Shown: positions 1-6,019, numbered from the stretch's first letter. The stretch is DNA of 8,619 nt from Spirochaetes bacterium RIFOXYC1_FULL_54_7 (GCA_001830645.1 MIBM01000100.1:7616-16234); one strand, 5' to 3'. A program made the numbers and translations. The notes: generated by a model from the sequence alone, not told the origin.

Positions 1-591
1 GCTGCTGGTCTGAAGGATGCACACCTGATCGACTTTTCTGTCGAGGCTGCTCTGGCAGGTCACCGGGTTTCCCAGGGTGGACGGGGAAGCGGCTACGATG
101 TTTTAGCCTCCCTGCACGGCGGCTGCGGCATTTTCACCGGGGGTACAAAGCCCGGCTGGAAGGCTTTGGTTGCCCTGCCATCCATACACGCAGCACTGGT
201 ACCGGGCCCGGCCGCGGTACGCAGTGCGGAGGCTGTAAGTGCTTTCCGGCTGTGGGTGGCCAGACAGACCACGGAAGCCAGGACCATACTCGCGGCTATG
301 AAAACTTCGGTGTGCAATTTGATACAGGCTACAACCTCAGGAGATGCTGATGCCTTCCGCTCGGCCATGGACCAGGCCGGGACCGCAGGTCGGCAACTTG
401 GAGATGCCATAGGCTACAGTGCCTTCATTGCACCACCTCCCGGTTTCGAAGCGGTGAAGGTAAAGGCTCTCGGAGCGGGCAACGAACTGGGTCTGATGCT
501 GCTGCAAGACCTGAAACTTGAAAGCCCAGACTCCACGCCTGCAGGATGCATCGCCTTCAGACCTACGGGAGGCCCCAAATGGCTTTCATAG
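1..591 (+). CDS. Phosphomevalonate kinase (GHMP family), 3' part; start lies outside the window
   Basis: The reading frame is open from base 1 to the TGA at 589-591, giving the last 196 residues. Phosphomevalonate kinase phosphorylates mevalonate 5-phosphate to the diphosphate, in the cytoplasm, as a step of the mevalonate route to isopentenyl diphosphate. The visible part starts near the middle of a GHMP fold: an AHRVSQGG-like helix (here GHRVSQGG, local residues 20-27) runs into GRGSGYDV (27-34) and SLHGG (37-41), the pattern of phosphomevalonate kinases, where the Asp of GSGYDV corresponds to the catalytic-loop region. A C-terminal glycine motif, KALGAGNELG, is present but less canonical than the usual SGAGGGD. 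The stop overlaps the downstream mevalonate kinase start by 13 bases, so the two are probably co-translated. Another GHMP kinase is possible, but the GSGYDV motif and the neighbour favour this call. Confidence 0.82.
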   Translation, partial: AAGLKDAHLIDFSVEAALAGHRVSQGGRGSGYDVLASLHGGCGIFTGGTKPGWKALVALPSIHAALVPGPAAVRSAEAVSAFRLWVARQTTEARTILAAMKTSVCNLIQATTSGDADAFRSAMDQAGTAGRQLGDAIGYSAFIAPPPGFEAVKVKALGAGNELGLMLLQDLKLESPDSTPAGCIAFRPTGGPKWLS

Positions 592-1511
592 GAAGTGGCG
601 GCGCCAAACTCATACTCTTCGGCGAACATGCAGTGGTGCATGGCCATCCTGCCCTGGGCCTTGGCTTGCCCGGTCAGCTTACAGTCAGATGGACCCCCGG
701 CAACAAGCAGCTTGAGTTGGCTTGTCACGAGGAGTACCAGCCTTCACTCCGGCTCGCCTTCGAGCGCATTGCCGGCCATTTTGGTTTTGACAGACCTGCC
801 TGGATCGAAGAACCGGCGAAGCCTGCAAACAAGCAGGCCCTGCCTGGCGGACTCCTGGAGTTCGATTCGGACATTCCGGTATCCGCGGGACTTGGCTCTT
901 CCGGGGCGGTATGCGTCGCCATGGCCAGGGCTGTTGCCGACTATGAAGCCACGGTGTCCAGCCCGGACAAAACTGCCCATGGCAAGCACGCCCTTCCTGA
1001 AGATGCGGAAATCTGGGCAGCTGCCCATGATGGCGAAAGGGTTTTCCACGGCAGGCCATCCGGGGTGGATACCGGCCTGGCTCTCTGGCAGAGGCTGTGC
1101 CTCTTTGCGCCACAGCCAGCTGGCCTGCCTTCTGTCAGTTTCCTGCCAAGGGCCGGCATAGATCTTGTATACGGCACGGTTCCGCGGGAAGCCTCCTGTG
1201 CAGCCAATGTAGCGGCGGCCTTGCTGGAAAATACGAGCCCAGCTGCTTCCAGTCTGGGCAGCTTGGCAAACGCAGCGATGGGCATACTCAGCAAGCTCGG
1301 TTTGTCCACCCCTGCCATGGACGCGGTCCTGGCCGCAGGTCTGGCAGCAGGAGCAACAGGCGGCAAGCTGAGCGGAGGAGGTGCAGGGGGGGCATTCTGG
1401 CTGGCCTGTCCCACAGGACTTGAGGCCGCGCGGATCCAGGCTTCGGTTATCGAAGAAGCACACAGGCTCGGTCTTCCATACGATGCCTTTACAGGGTGTA
1501 CAACTATATGA
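579..1511 (+). CDS. Mevalonate kinase
   Basis: This cytoplasmic enzyme transfers the ATP gamma-phosphate to mevalonate, the first kinase step of the mevalonate pathway. The 310-residue product has all three GHMP motifs: GGAKLILFGEHAVVHGHPAL (residues 7-26, with the substrate-binding Lys10 and Glu16), the ATP-binding glycine loop PVSAGLGSSGA (100-110), and KLSGGGAGGAF (263-273). HGRPSGVD (157-164) carries the expected catalytic Asp164. The length matches bacterial mevalonate kinases (about 300-320). I chose ATG 579 because GGGAGG sits just upstream with normal spacing; an in-frame ATG at 546 would add 11 residues ahead of the conserved N-terminus. It overlaps the upstream kinase by 13 bases, and its stop overlaps the next gene's ATG. 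In Borrelia the same two kinases are adjacent in the same order. Confidence 0.93.
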   Translation: MAFIGSGGAKLILFGEHAVVHGHPALGLGLPGQLTVRWTPGNKQLELACHEEYQPSLRLAFERIAGHFGFDRPAWIEEPAKPANKQALPGGLLEFDSDIPVSAGLGSSGAVCVAMARAVADYEATVSSPDKTAHGKHALPEDAEIWAAAHDGERVFHGRPSGVDTGLALWQRLCLFAPQPAGLPSVSFLPRAGIDLVYGTVPREASCAANVAAALLENTSPAASSLGSLANAAMGILSKLGLSTPAMDAVLAAGLAAGATGGKLSGGGAGGAFWLACPTGLEAARIQASVIEEAHRLGLPYDAFTGCTTI

Positions 1512-2173
1512 AATCAAATAGCAACAAAAACAAGACACATCGCAGATACGTGGCACTGGTGGCAATGCTCTTGGCTGGCTTGGCAGCCAGCTGGACAACA
1601 GGTGGAAATTCCGATGGAACAACCAGCGGGACCGCAGGCAGCATTGCCCCTTCGACCACCGTCTATACAGGCCTGGATGCGGCAACCATCGCGGAGCTAA
1701 GGGGAGACTTCACCGGAGCGGTGGAGTCCATGGCCGCAACCGAAAAGGCCATACGTTCCATGGATGCCAGATTCCCCGATGAACGACTTCTATGGCCGCC
1801 CATGGCCAGGGCTTACCGGGCTTCGCTGGAGGGACTGATTGGCAAGCACTCGCTGAAATTGCTGGAGAAGTTCAACAGGGTGAATGTGGCGATAACCGAT
1901 TATGACGGCCTGATCGAGGCGTACCCGGAATCCCTTGAACTGCGTTTCATGCGCTTTGCATTCTACTCGCAACTGCCCGGCCTCTTCGGGGTCGGCAGTT
2001 TTGTCGACCCTGACAGGGCCCTGCTCCCCGACATGCTCGCGCAGGGTAAGGACAAGCGCGTTCCGGACAGCCATAAACTGGAGATGATCAACTGGATGCT
2101 CAAGGATGGCAAACCGGACAAGACCGAAACCACCCGTCTGAAAGCCGCTGCCACCAAGCTCGGAGGGCGATGA
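1508..2173 (+). CDS. Uncharacterised exported, helix-rich protein in the mevalonate operon
   Basis: I do not recognise the family. The 221-residue product starts with a basic n-region (KSNSNKNKTHRR, residues 2-13), then a hydrophobic stretch (about 14-27), then AAS-W-TTGG and a Gly/Ser/Thr-rich linker to about residue 50. This resembles a signal peptide or, with Trp29 in the place of the lipid-carrying Cys, a degenerate lipoprotein signal. From about residue 55 on, it looks alpha-helical and TPR-like (for example ELRGDFTGAVESMAATEKAI, and further helices through the AYPESLELRFMRFAFY stretch), ending in a charged tail. ATG 1508 is preferred because it forms an ATGA overlap with the mevalonate kinase stop, suggesting coupled translation; a GTG at 1496 is possible. 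No clear Shine-Dalgarno sequence precedes it. The role is unknown; the operon position suggests co-expression with isoprenoid synthesis, not necessarily function in it. Confidence 0.75.
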   Translation: MKSNSNKNKTHRRYVALVAMLLAGLAASWTTGGNSDGTTSGTAGSIAPSTTVYTGLDAATIAELRGDFTGAVESMAATEKAIRSMDARFPDERLLWPPMARAYRASLEGLIGKHSLKLLEKFNRVNVAITDYDGLIEAYPESLELRFMRFAFYSQLPGLFGVGSFVDPDRALLPDMLAQGKDKRVPDSHKLEMINWMLKDGKPDKTETTRLKAAATKLGGR

Positions 2174-2236
2174 CAAATCAAGCCAGTTATCGAACCGGCC
2201 GCTTGCAAACCAGACCGGTTATCCCAATACCGGCCT

Positions 2237-2722
2237 TCAGGCAGAACCTGAGGGCGTTCTGGGTGGCCAGCGTGCCGGATCGGCATATTCCGCCGGGGCG
2301 TACAGGAAGCCGAAAGACAGGTCTCCGTCCTTCTCGTTGGTACGGTGATGCAGACGGTGGGCATTGATGATGCCCTCGAAATACCTGCCCCTGGGCTTCA
2401 GCTTCAGCCATTTTACCCGCTTGTGGAACATCACATCGTGGAACAGGGCGTAACAGACTCCGTAGATGGCCATGCCCGCTCCTACCGCAGGCAGATAGGC
2501 GACCTCGTACAGCAAGCCAAGAAAGATGAGCAGGAACGAGGGCAGGGCAAAAAGCAGGACGAACAGATCGTTCAGTTGAAGACCCTTGCGGAGGGGTTTG
2601 TGATGGTCCTCATGCAGGATCCACAGAAATCCGTGCATGATGTATTTATGCTCCCACCAGGCTACGAACTCCATGGCTGTTGCCACTGCCAGGGTGATGA
2701 CGACGAAGACCAGGATCTGCAT
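2237..2722 (-). CDS. crtZ: Beta-carotene hydroxylase CrtZ (membrane di-iron hydroxylase)
   Basis: CrtZ adds 3-hydroxyl groups to the beta-ionone rings of carotenoids (beta-carotene to zeaxanthin) in the membrane, using a non-haem di-iron centre of the fatty acid hydroxylase superfamily. All histidine boxes are present in the 161-residue product: HKYIMH (25-30), HEDHH (37-41), HDVMFH (95-100) and HRLHH (122-126). NDL (51-53), GAGMAIYG (81-88) and SFGFLYAP (136-143) match known CrtZ proteins closely, as does the length (about 160-175). Hydrophobic segments lie at about 3-22, 52-74 and 79-95. ATG 2722 is preceded on the - strand by GGAGGG with 7-base spacing. The gene converges on the mevalonate operon, 63 bases from its last stop, and diverges from the yegP-like gene. 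The true substrate (beta-carotene, or another ring carotenoid) cannot be told from sequence. Confidence 0.93.
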   Translation of the reverse strand: MQILVFVVITLAVATAMEFVAWWEHKYIMHGFLWILHEDHHKPLRKGLQLNDLFVLLFALPSFLLIFLGLLYEVAYLPAVGAGMAIYGVCYALFHDVMFHKRVKWLKLKPRGRYFEGIINAHRLHHRTNEKDGDLSFGFLYAPAEYADPARWPPRTPSGSA

Positions 2723-2738
2723 GGATGGACCCTCCGCG

Positions 2739-2763
2739 GTGTTGACTCACACTCTGTCAACAC
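2739..2763. promoter_or_regulatory. Inverted-repeat operator candidate between crtZ and yegP-like gene
   Basis: GTGTTGAC (2739-2746) is repeated as its exact reverse complement GTCAACAC (2756-2763) with a 9-base spacer, a size and symmetry typical of sites for dimeric repressors. The left arm contains TTGACT, a possible + strand -35 box (2742-2747) with GACTAT (2765-2770) 17 bases on. On the other strand the repeat covers the predicted crtZ transcription start. There is no following T-run, so it is not a terminator. The cognate regulator is not in the window. Confidence 0.5.
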
Positions 2764-2770
2764 AGACTAT
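2742..2770 (+). promoter_or_regulatory. Possible distal promoter of the yegP-like gene
   Basis: TTGACT (2742-2747) and GACTAT (2765-2770) lie 17 bases apart. The -35 box matches consensus well but the -10 only in three of six positions. The -35 box lies inside the inverted repeat, so a bound regulator would be expected to block it. It would give a leader of about 125 bases. Confidence 0.3.
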
Positions 2771-2795
2771 CGCACCAGACTGGTCGGTGGATCAA
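2766..2795 (-). promoter_or_regulatory. Possible sigma-70-type promoter of crtZ
   Basis: Read on the - strand, TTGATC (2795-2790) and GATAGT (2771-2766) are separated by 18 bases and resemble -35 and -10 boxes. Transcription would start near 2760, on top of the inverted repeat at 2739-2763, and leave a leader of about 40 bases to the crtZ ATG. This rests on motif similarity only. Confidence 0.35.
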
Positions 2796-2834
2796 GATCA
2801 GTTCACATCCGCTGTCATGTTTTTCCACGCCAAC

Positions 2835-2863
2835 TTGAAATCAATCCGCCCCCGCAGTAACCT
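2835..2863 (+). promoter_or_regulatory. Possible proximal promoter of the yegP-like gene
   Basis: TTGAAA (2835-2840) and TAACCT (2858-2863) are separated by 17 bases. Transcription would begin near 2870 and give a leader of about 33 bases, a more ordinary length than that from the distal candidate. The -10 box is weak, so only one or neither may be real. Confidence 0.3.
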
Positions 2864-2902
2864 TTGCATTATCGATATCAACCAATCAACCAGGAGGAAT
2901 CA

Positions 2903-3085
2903 ATGGCAGGCAAATTCGAGTACTTTTCTGACAAGGGCGGGAAGTTCAGGTTCCGCCTGAAGGCCGGCAATGGCCAGATCATTGCCACCAGCGAGGCGTA
3001 CAACTCCAAGGATGCATGCCTGAGCGGCATCGAGAGCGTAAAGACCAACGCCCCTACGGCAGCCATCGTAGAAGTAGATAAATAA
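2903..3085 (+). CDS. YegP/DUF1508-family small protein, single repeat
   Basis: The 60-residue product fits the DUF1508 (YegP) family: an N-terminal GKFEYFSDKGGKFRFRL strand pair (3-19), AGNGQIIATSEAYNSKDAC (21-39) and a helix IESVKTNAP (43-51) followed by a last strand. Family members have one repeat of about 55-60 residues or two in tandem (E. coli YegP has two); this is a single-repeat form. It is soluble, with no signal or membrane segment. The family's biochemical role is not established. ATG 2903 is chosen because AGGAGGA ends five bases upstream, one of the strongest ribosome sites in the window, implying high expression; the in-frame ATG at 2864 has none. The gene is monocistronic, followed at once by a terminator. 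Confidence 0.9.
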   Translation: MAGKFEYFSDKGGKFRFRLKAGNGQIIATSEAYNSKDACLSGIESVKTNAPTAAIVEVDK

Positions 3086-3097
3086 AATCAGAGCCAG

Positions 3098-3140
3098 AAA
3101 AAACCCGGGGGACAATGCCTTGCCTCCCGGGTTTTATTTT
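3098..3140. terminator. Bidirectional rho-independent terminator, copy 1
   Basis: AAAACCCGGGGG (3100-3111) pairs with CTCCCGGGTTTT (3124-3135), with one G-T wobble. Inside lie an A-C mismatch (3112/3123) and an inner CAA/TTG stem (3113-3115 with 3120-3122) closing a TGCC tetraloop. TTTTATTTT follows on the + strand and a run of six T on the - strand, so it can stop transcription both ways. It ends the yegP-like transcript, 12 bases after its stop. A close relative occurs at 5978-6019. Confidence 0.92.
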
Positions 3141-3226
3141 CCACAGACAAGCCGGCCGCCGCACTTCTCCGGATGGAGGCAGCGTGGACAGTAACTTGTA
3201 GTCAGTCATCAGGAACGAGGATCCGC

Positions 3227-5467
3227 ATGAGTATCCGTATAAAAATTCTTACCATTACGATTCTTCTCATGGTAAGCCTCAATGTGCTCGTGGGAGTTGT
3301 TTCAAAGCTGTTGGTGCTGGATAGTTTCGTGGAACTCGAAAACCAGATTACTGGAGAACATGTAGATCGGGTAGTAGCTGCCATCGACGATTCCCTGAAC
3401 AAGCTTGGGTCAACCTTGGGCGATTGGGCAAATTGGGATGATACCTACGAATTTATCGCCGGCCACCGGGATCAGTATATCCAAGAAAATATGATGGACA
3501 GCACATTCATCAATCTCGATGTAAATATCATGGCCTTTTTCGACACTGAAGGCTCTATCGTATACAGCAAGTCCATTGATCTTGAAACGGAGACCGAACT
3601 GCCAGTTTCAGCAGCCCTTTCCACCATGGTTCTATCGCTTTCGCCCTTTCTTGTGCATGAGCCAGAAAACCGATCGATCAGGAGTCTGCTTTTTCTCGAT
3701 GAAAAGCCTGTCATGATTGCCGCTCTGCCTGTCTTGACAAGCGAAATGAAAGGACCCGTTGGGGGTACGATGATTATGGCTCGTTTCATCGACGAAACCA
3801 AGCTCATCCAACTGAGCGAACTTTTACGCCTGCCGCTTTCTGTGTGCGAATTCAACGATGCCCCTTGGAACGAAGAATTCAAGGAAGCCCACGAGGCCAT
3901 GATGACCGGAGGCAAGCGTTTCAACAAGACAACAGGACTGTCAATCATAGCGGGGTATGCGAGGCTGGACGACTTGTTCGGTGCGCCTGCCCTGCTTGTC
4001 AGGACGGAAATACCCCGGGATATATATGCCCGGGGACTGCAGGGTGTAGGCTATTTTTTACTGTCCATGCTCATTTTAAACGGCATACTGTGCCTCGCGT
4101 TTCTTCTTCTACTCAAACGCCATGTTATCGATCGCTTGGTGCGGCTCGGCAAGGATGCCGATCTTGTACGCATTCAAGGCAGCAACTCCTACCGGCTTGA
4201 AACGACAGGAAATGATGAGTTGACGATGTTTGCCCACACGCTGAACACTATGCTCGACCGGTTGAAGCAAGCACAGCAAAAACTGGGCAAAGCATCCAGA
4301 AACGAAGCGCTTGCAAAGCTTGCGGGCGGAACTGCCCACCAGTTCAATAATATTCTAGGTATAATCATGGGCTCGATAGAAACGGTACTCGACAAGACGG
4401 GGAACGATGATCCCCGGAAACATCTCCTTGCAAGCGCATATGCCGCAGGTGAGCGTGGACGCGAAATAGTCAAGCAGATACTCGTATATGGCAGGACATC
4501 GCAAAACTCCCTGTCGCCTTCATCTCTTGCCACCATCGTCAATGGAGCGCTTTCCCTCGTCAACACGTCTGTGCCGCCCTATGTATCCATGGTCTTGCAC
4601 ATCAGCCCTGACTGCCCGCAGATAATGGCCAATCCCATACTTGTCGAACAGCTCATACTGAATATCTGCAAGAATGCATTCGATGCAATCGGGCAGAAAC
4701 CAGGCTCTGTGGAAATAAATCTAGCCCCCGAGACCTTTTCACTTGCGCCTCCACATTTAACGGATTTACCAATGGGCAACTATTTACACCTGTCGATACG
4801 TGACACGGGAGAAGGCATGACTCCCTCGGTAATGGAACACATATTCGAACCGTTTTTCAGTACCAAAGACGTGGGCAAAGGAACGGGCCTGGGCTTGTCA
4901 GTAGCGCGTGGAATCATGCAGCAGCATGGAGGATGGATAGGCGTCCTAAGCGAGCCCTTGGCAGGGACTACCTTCGACATGATATTCCCATTGATGGCAG
5001 CGAAAACCAATAATGATGACGTAATTTCGGTGGAGGCAACCCCGGATGTCAAATCAAGCAGAATGATAGATACCATAGAGTCTGCACGGCTTCTGTTCAT
5101 CGAAAACACCCCAGGCATCTATGAACTAGCCATAAACGGATTCGGCAAGCTTGGTTATCAGGTCACGGCTGTCGCATCGGGATGCGAGGCCATCGCCTTG
5201 ATACAGGACACGCCAGGCCGCTTTTCGCTTGTCCTCGTAGATACGAGCATTGAGGACATTGCGTGGACCGAATTATGCCCGGCACTTGCGAACGCAGCTC
5301 CAGGCTTGCCCCTGATACTATGCCATTGGCCACACGACAAGATCGATGCGGCCTCGGCTGAATCGATCGGCATACGCGAATTCGTGCGTAAACCGCCAAG
5401 CCTCAGACTCCTGTTGCAAACGGTACAGGATGTACTTGAATATAGCACTATTGAAAAATCCCAATAA
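3227..5467 (+). CDS. Membrane hybrid sensor histidine kinase (CHASE4-HAMP-HisKA-HATPase-degenerate REC)
   Basis: The 746-residue protein senses an unknown extracytoplasmic signal and phosphorylates a response regulator. Order: TM helix about 7-31; a CHASE4-like sensor domain about 40-265 (DWANWDDTYEF at 66-76 is the CHASE4 hallmark); TM helix about 275-296; HAMP about 297-350; HisKA about 355-425 with phosphoacceptor His371 in GGTAHQFNNIL; HATPase about 465-590 with N box (NICKNAFDA, 479-487), G1 DTGEG (526-530), EPFFST (541-546) and GKGTGLGL (550-557). A C-terminal receiver-like domain (about 618-740) keeps Asp672 and Lys722, but the acidic pair is Glu626-Asn627 and the Thr/Ser position reads Cys-His (699-700), so it is probably not a normal phosphoacceptor. 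His+1 is Gln rather than the usual Asp/Glu. ATG 3227 has GAGG six bases upstream; ATG 3173 would add 18 residues before the TM helix. Three stop codons (TAA TAG TAG) follow in a row. Confidence 0.93.
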   Translation: MSIRIKILTITILLMVSLNVLVGVVSKLLVLDSFVELENQITGEHVDRVVAAIDDSLNKLGSTLGDWANWDDTYEFIAGHRDQYIQENMMDSTFINLDVNIMAFFDTEGSIVYSKSIDLETETELPVSAALSTMVLSLSPFLVHEPENRSIRSLLFLDEKPVMIAALPVLTSEMKGPVGGTMIMARFIDETKLIQLSELLRLPLSVCEFNDAPWNEEFKEAHEAMMTGGKRFNKTTGLSIIAGYARLDDLFGAPALLVRTEIPRDIYARGLQGVGYFLLSMLILNGILCLAFLLLLKRHVIDRLVRLGKDADLVRIQGSNSYRLETTGNDELTMFAHTLNTMLDRLKQAQQKLGKASRNEALAKLAGGTAHQFNNILGIIMGSIETVLDKTGNDDPRKHLLASAYAAGERGREIVKQILVYGRTSQNSLSPSSLATIVNGALSLVNTSVPPYVSMVLHISPDCPQIMANPILVEQLILNICKNAFDAIGQKPGSVEINLAPETFSLAPPHLTDLPMGNYLHLSIRDTGEGMTPSVMEHIFEPFFSTKDVGKGTGLGLSVARGIMQQHGGWIGVLSEPLAGTTFDMIFPLMAAKTNNDDVISVEATPDVKSSRMIDTIESARLLFIENTPGIYELAINGFGKLGYQVTAVASGCEAIALIQDTPGRFSLVLVDTSIEDIAWTELCPALANAAPGLPLILCHWPHDKIDAASAESIGIREFVRKPPSLRLLLQTVQDVLEYSTIEKSQ

Positions 5468-5505
5468 TAGTAGCACTATTACTAGCGATGTTCCCGGCAA
5501 TAGTG
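5446..5505. promoter_or_regulatory. Cluster of four ACTATT/AATAGT half-sites before the response regulator gene
   Basis: The hexamer ACTATT or its reverse complement AATAGT occurs at 5447-5452, 5466-5471, 5475-5480 and 5499-5504. The middle two form an inverted repeat TAATAGT (5465-5471) / ACTATTA (5475-5481) with a 3-base spacer. The outer two extend to CACTATTG (5446-5453) and CAATAGTG (5498-5505), also mutually inverted. TAGCACTATT is directly repeated at 5443-5452 and 5471-5480. A weak promoter candidate, TTGAAA (5451-5456) with CACTAT 17 bases on (5474-5479), overlaps the array. There is no T-run after the hairpin, so a protein-binding array is more likely than a terminator. Confidence 0.4.
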
Positions 5506-5534
5506 GACCTTGATCGGAATAGAAGGTGTGAGTG

Positions 5535-5906
5535 ATGCCCTACGTGTTACTGATAGAGGATGACCTGGATCTCCTCGAACTTATGAAGAACGCCCTTGAA
5601 AACGCCGGGTTTACGGTTATTACAGCAGCCAACGGGGATGAGGGCATCAGGATTTTTTCCGCGCATCCTTGCAGGATCGTAGTTACCGATCTCCTCATGC
5701 CGGTCAAAGAAGGTTATGAGACCATTCTCGCCATCAAGCAGCTTTTACCAACGGTCAGGATAATCGCGATCTCCGGTGGAGGCAGCACGGGCAGGGGTGA
5801 GGATCTACTGCGCCATGCAAAGGCCTTCGGCGCACATGTTACAATGAGTAAACCGATAATAGTGAAGGATCTGGTCTCGATAGTCCGGCAACTGGCTGCA
5901 GGTTGA
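5535..5906 (+). CDS. Single-domain CheY-like response regulator
   Basis: The 123-residue product is one receiver domain with no output domain. All conserved residues are there: the acidic pair Asp9-Asp10 (in LLIEDD), phosphoacceptor Asp52 (VVTDLLMP), Ser80 and Lys106 (SKP). Such proteins act by protein-protein contact or as phosphorelay shuttles. It lies 67 bases after the hybrid kinase on the same strand, so it is the likely partner and may take the phosphoryl group that the kinase's own degenerate receiver cannot. ATG 5535 is preferred, with AAGG eight bases upstream and MPYVLLIEDD as a typical receiver start; the GTG directly before it (5532) is an alternative. Its output target cannot be inferred. 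Confidence 0.92.
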   Translation: MPYVLLIEDDLDLLELMKNALENAGFTVITAANGDEGIRIFSAHPCRIVVTDLLMPVKEGYETILAIKQLLPTVRIIAISGGGSTGRGEDLLRHAKAFGAHVTMSKPIIVKDLVSIVRQLAAG

Positions 5907-5977
5907 ATGGTTCTTTTTAGCCGGGATAGCAGAAACTTGTTCCCCTTGGTCTTTGCCCCGTTCTAAATCCCGAATGT

Positions 5978-6019
5978 AAAAAACCGGGAGACGATGCCTC
6001 GCCTCCCGGTTTTTTATTT
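5978..6019. terminator. Bidirectional rho-independent terminator, copy 2
   Basis: AAAAAACCGGGAG (5978-5990) pairs perfectly with CTCCCGGTTTTTT (6003-6015). Inside are an A-C mismatch (5991/6002) and an inner CGA/TCG stem (5992-5994 with 5999-6001) closing a TGCC tetraloop. T-runs follow on both strands. It sits between the convergent response regulator and aminotransferase genes and serves both. Architecture, mismatch and loop equal those of the copy at 3098-3140. Confidence 0.93.

Noticed and set aside
744..1685. Long open frame (313 codons) on the - strand opposite mevalonate kinase
   Set aside because: It lies antisense to a kinase with all family motifs, crosses into the next gene, is rich in Cys/Arg/Pro and shows no domain. 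It is an effect of high-GC codon use.
2193..2220. AACCGG ... CCGGTT inverted repeat between the converging exported protein and crtZ genes
   Set aside because: Six-bp arms with a 16-base loop and no T-run on either strand; too weak to call a terminator.
2170..2367. 65-codon + frame starting in an ATGA overlap with the exported protein stop
   Set aside because: The GGAGGG lies only two bases from this ATG, the product is Arg/Pro-rich without family likeness, and most of it is antisense to the crtZ 3' end.
2345..2860. 171-codon + strand frame opposite crtZ
   Set aside because: CrtZ on the other strand has every histidine box; the + frame has no recognisable feature and extends over the control region.
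2870..2877. TATCGATA palindrome before the yegP-like gene
   Set aside because: Eight bases of self-complementary AT-rich sequence is expected by chance and matches no known operator I can name.
5922..5972. CGGGAT ... ATCCCG pair after the response regulator gene
   Set aside because: Short arms far apart; the strong terminator just downstream explains transcript ending.
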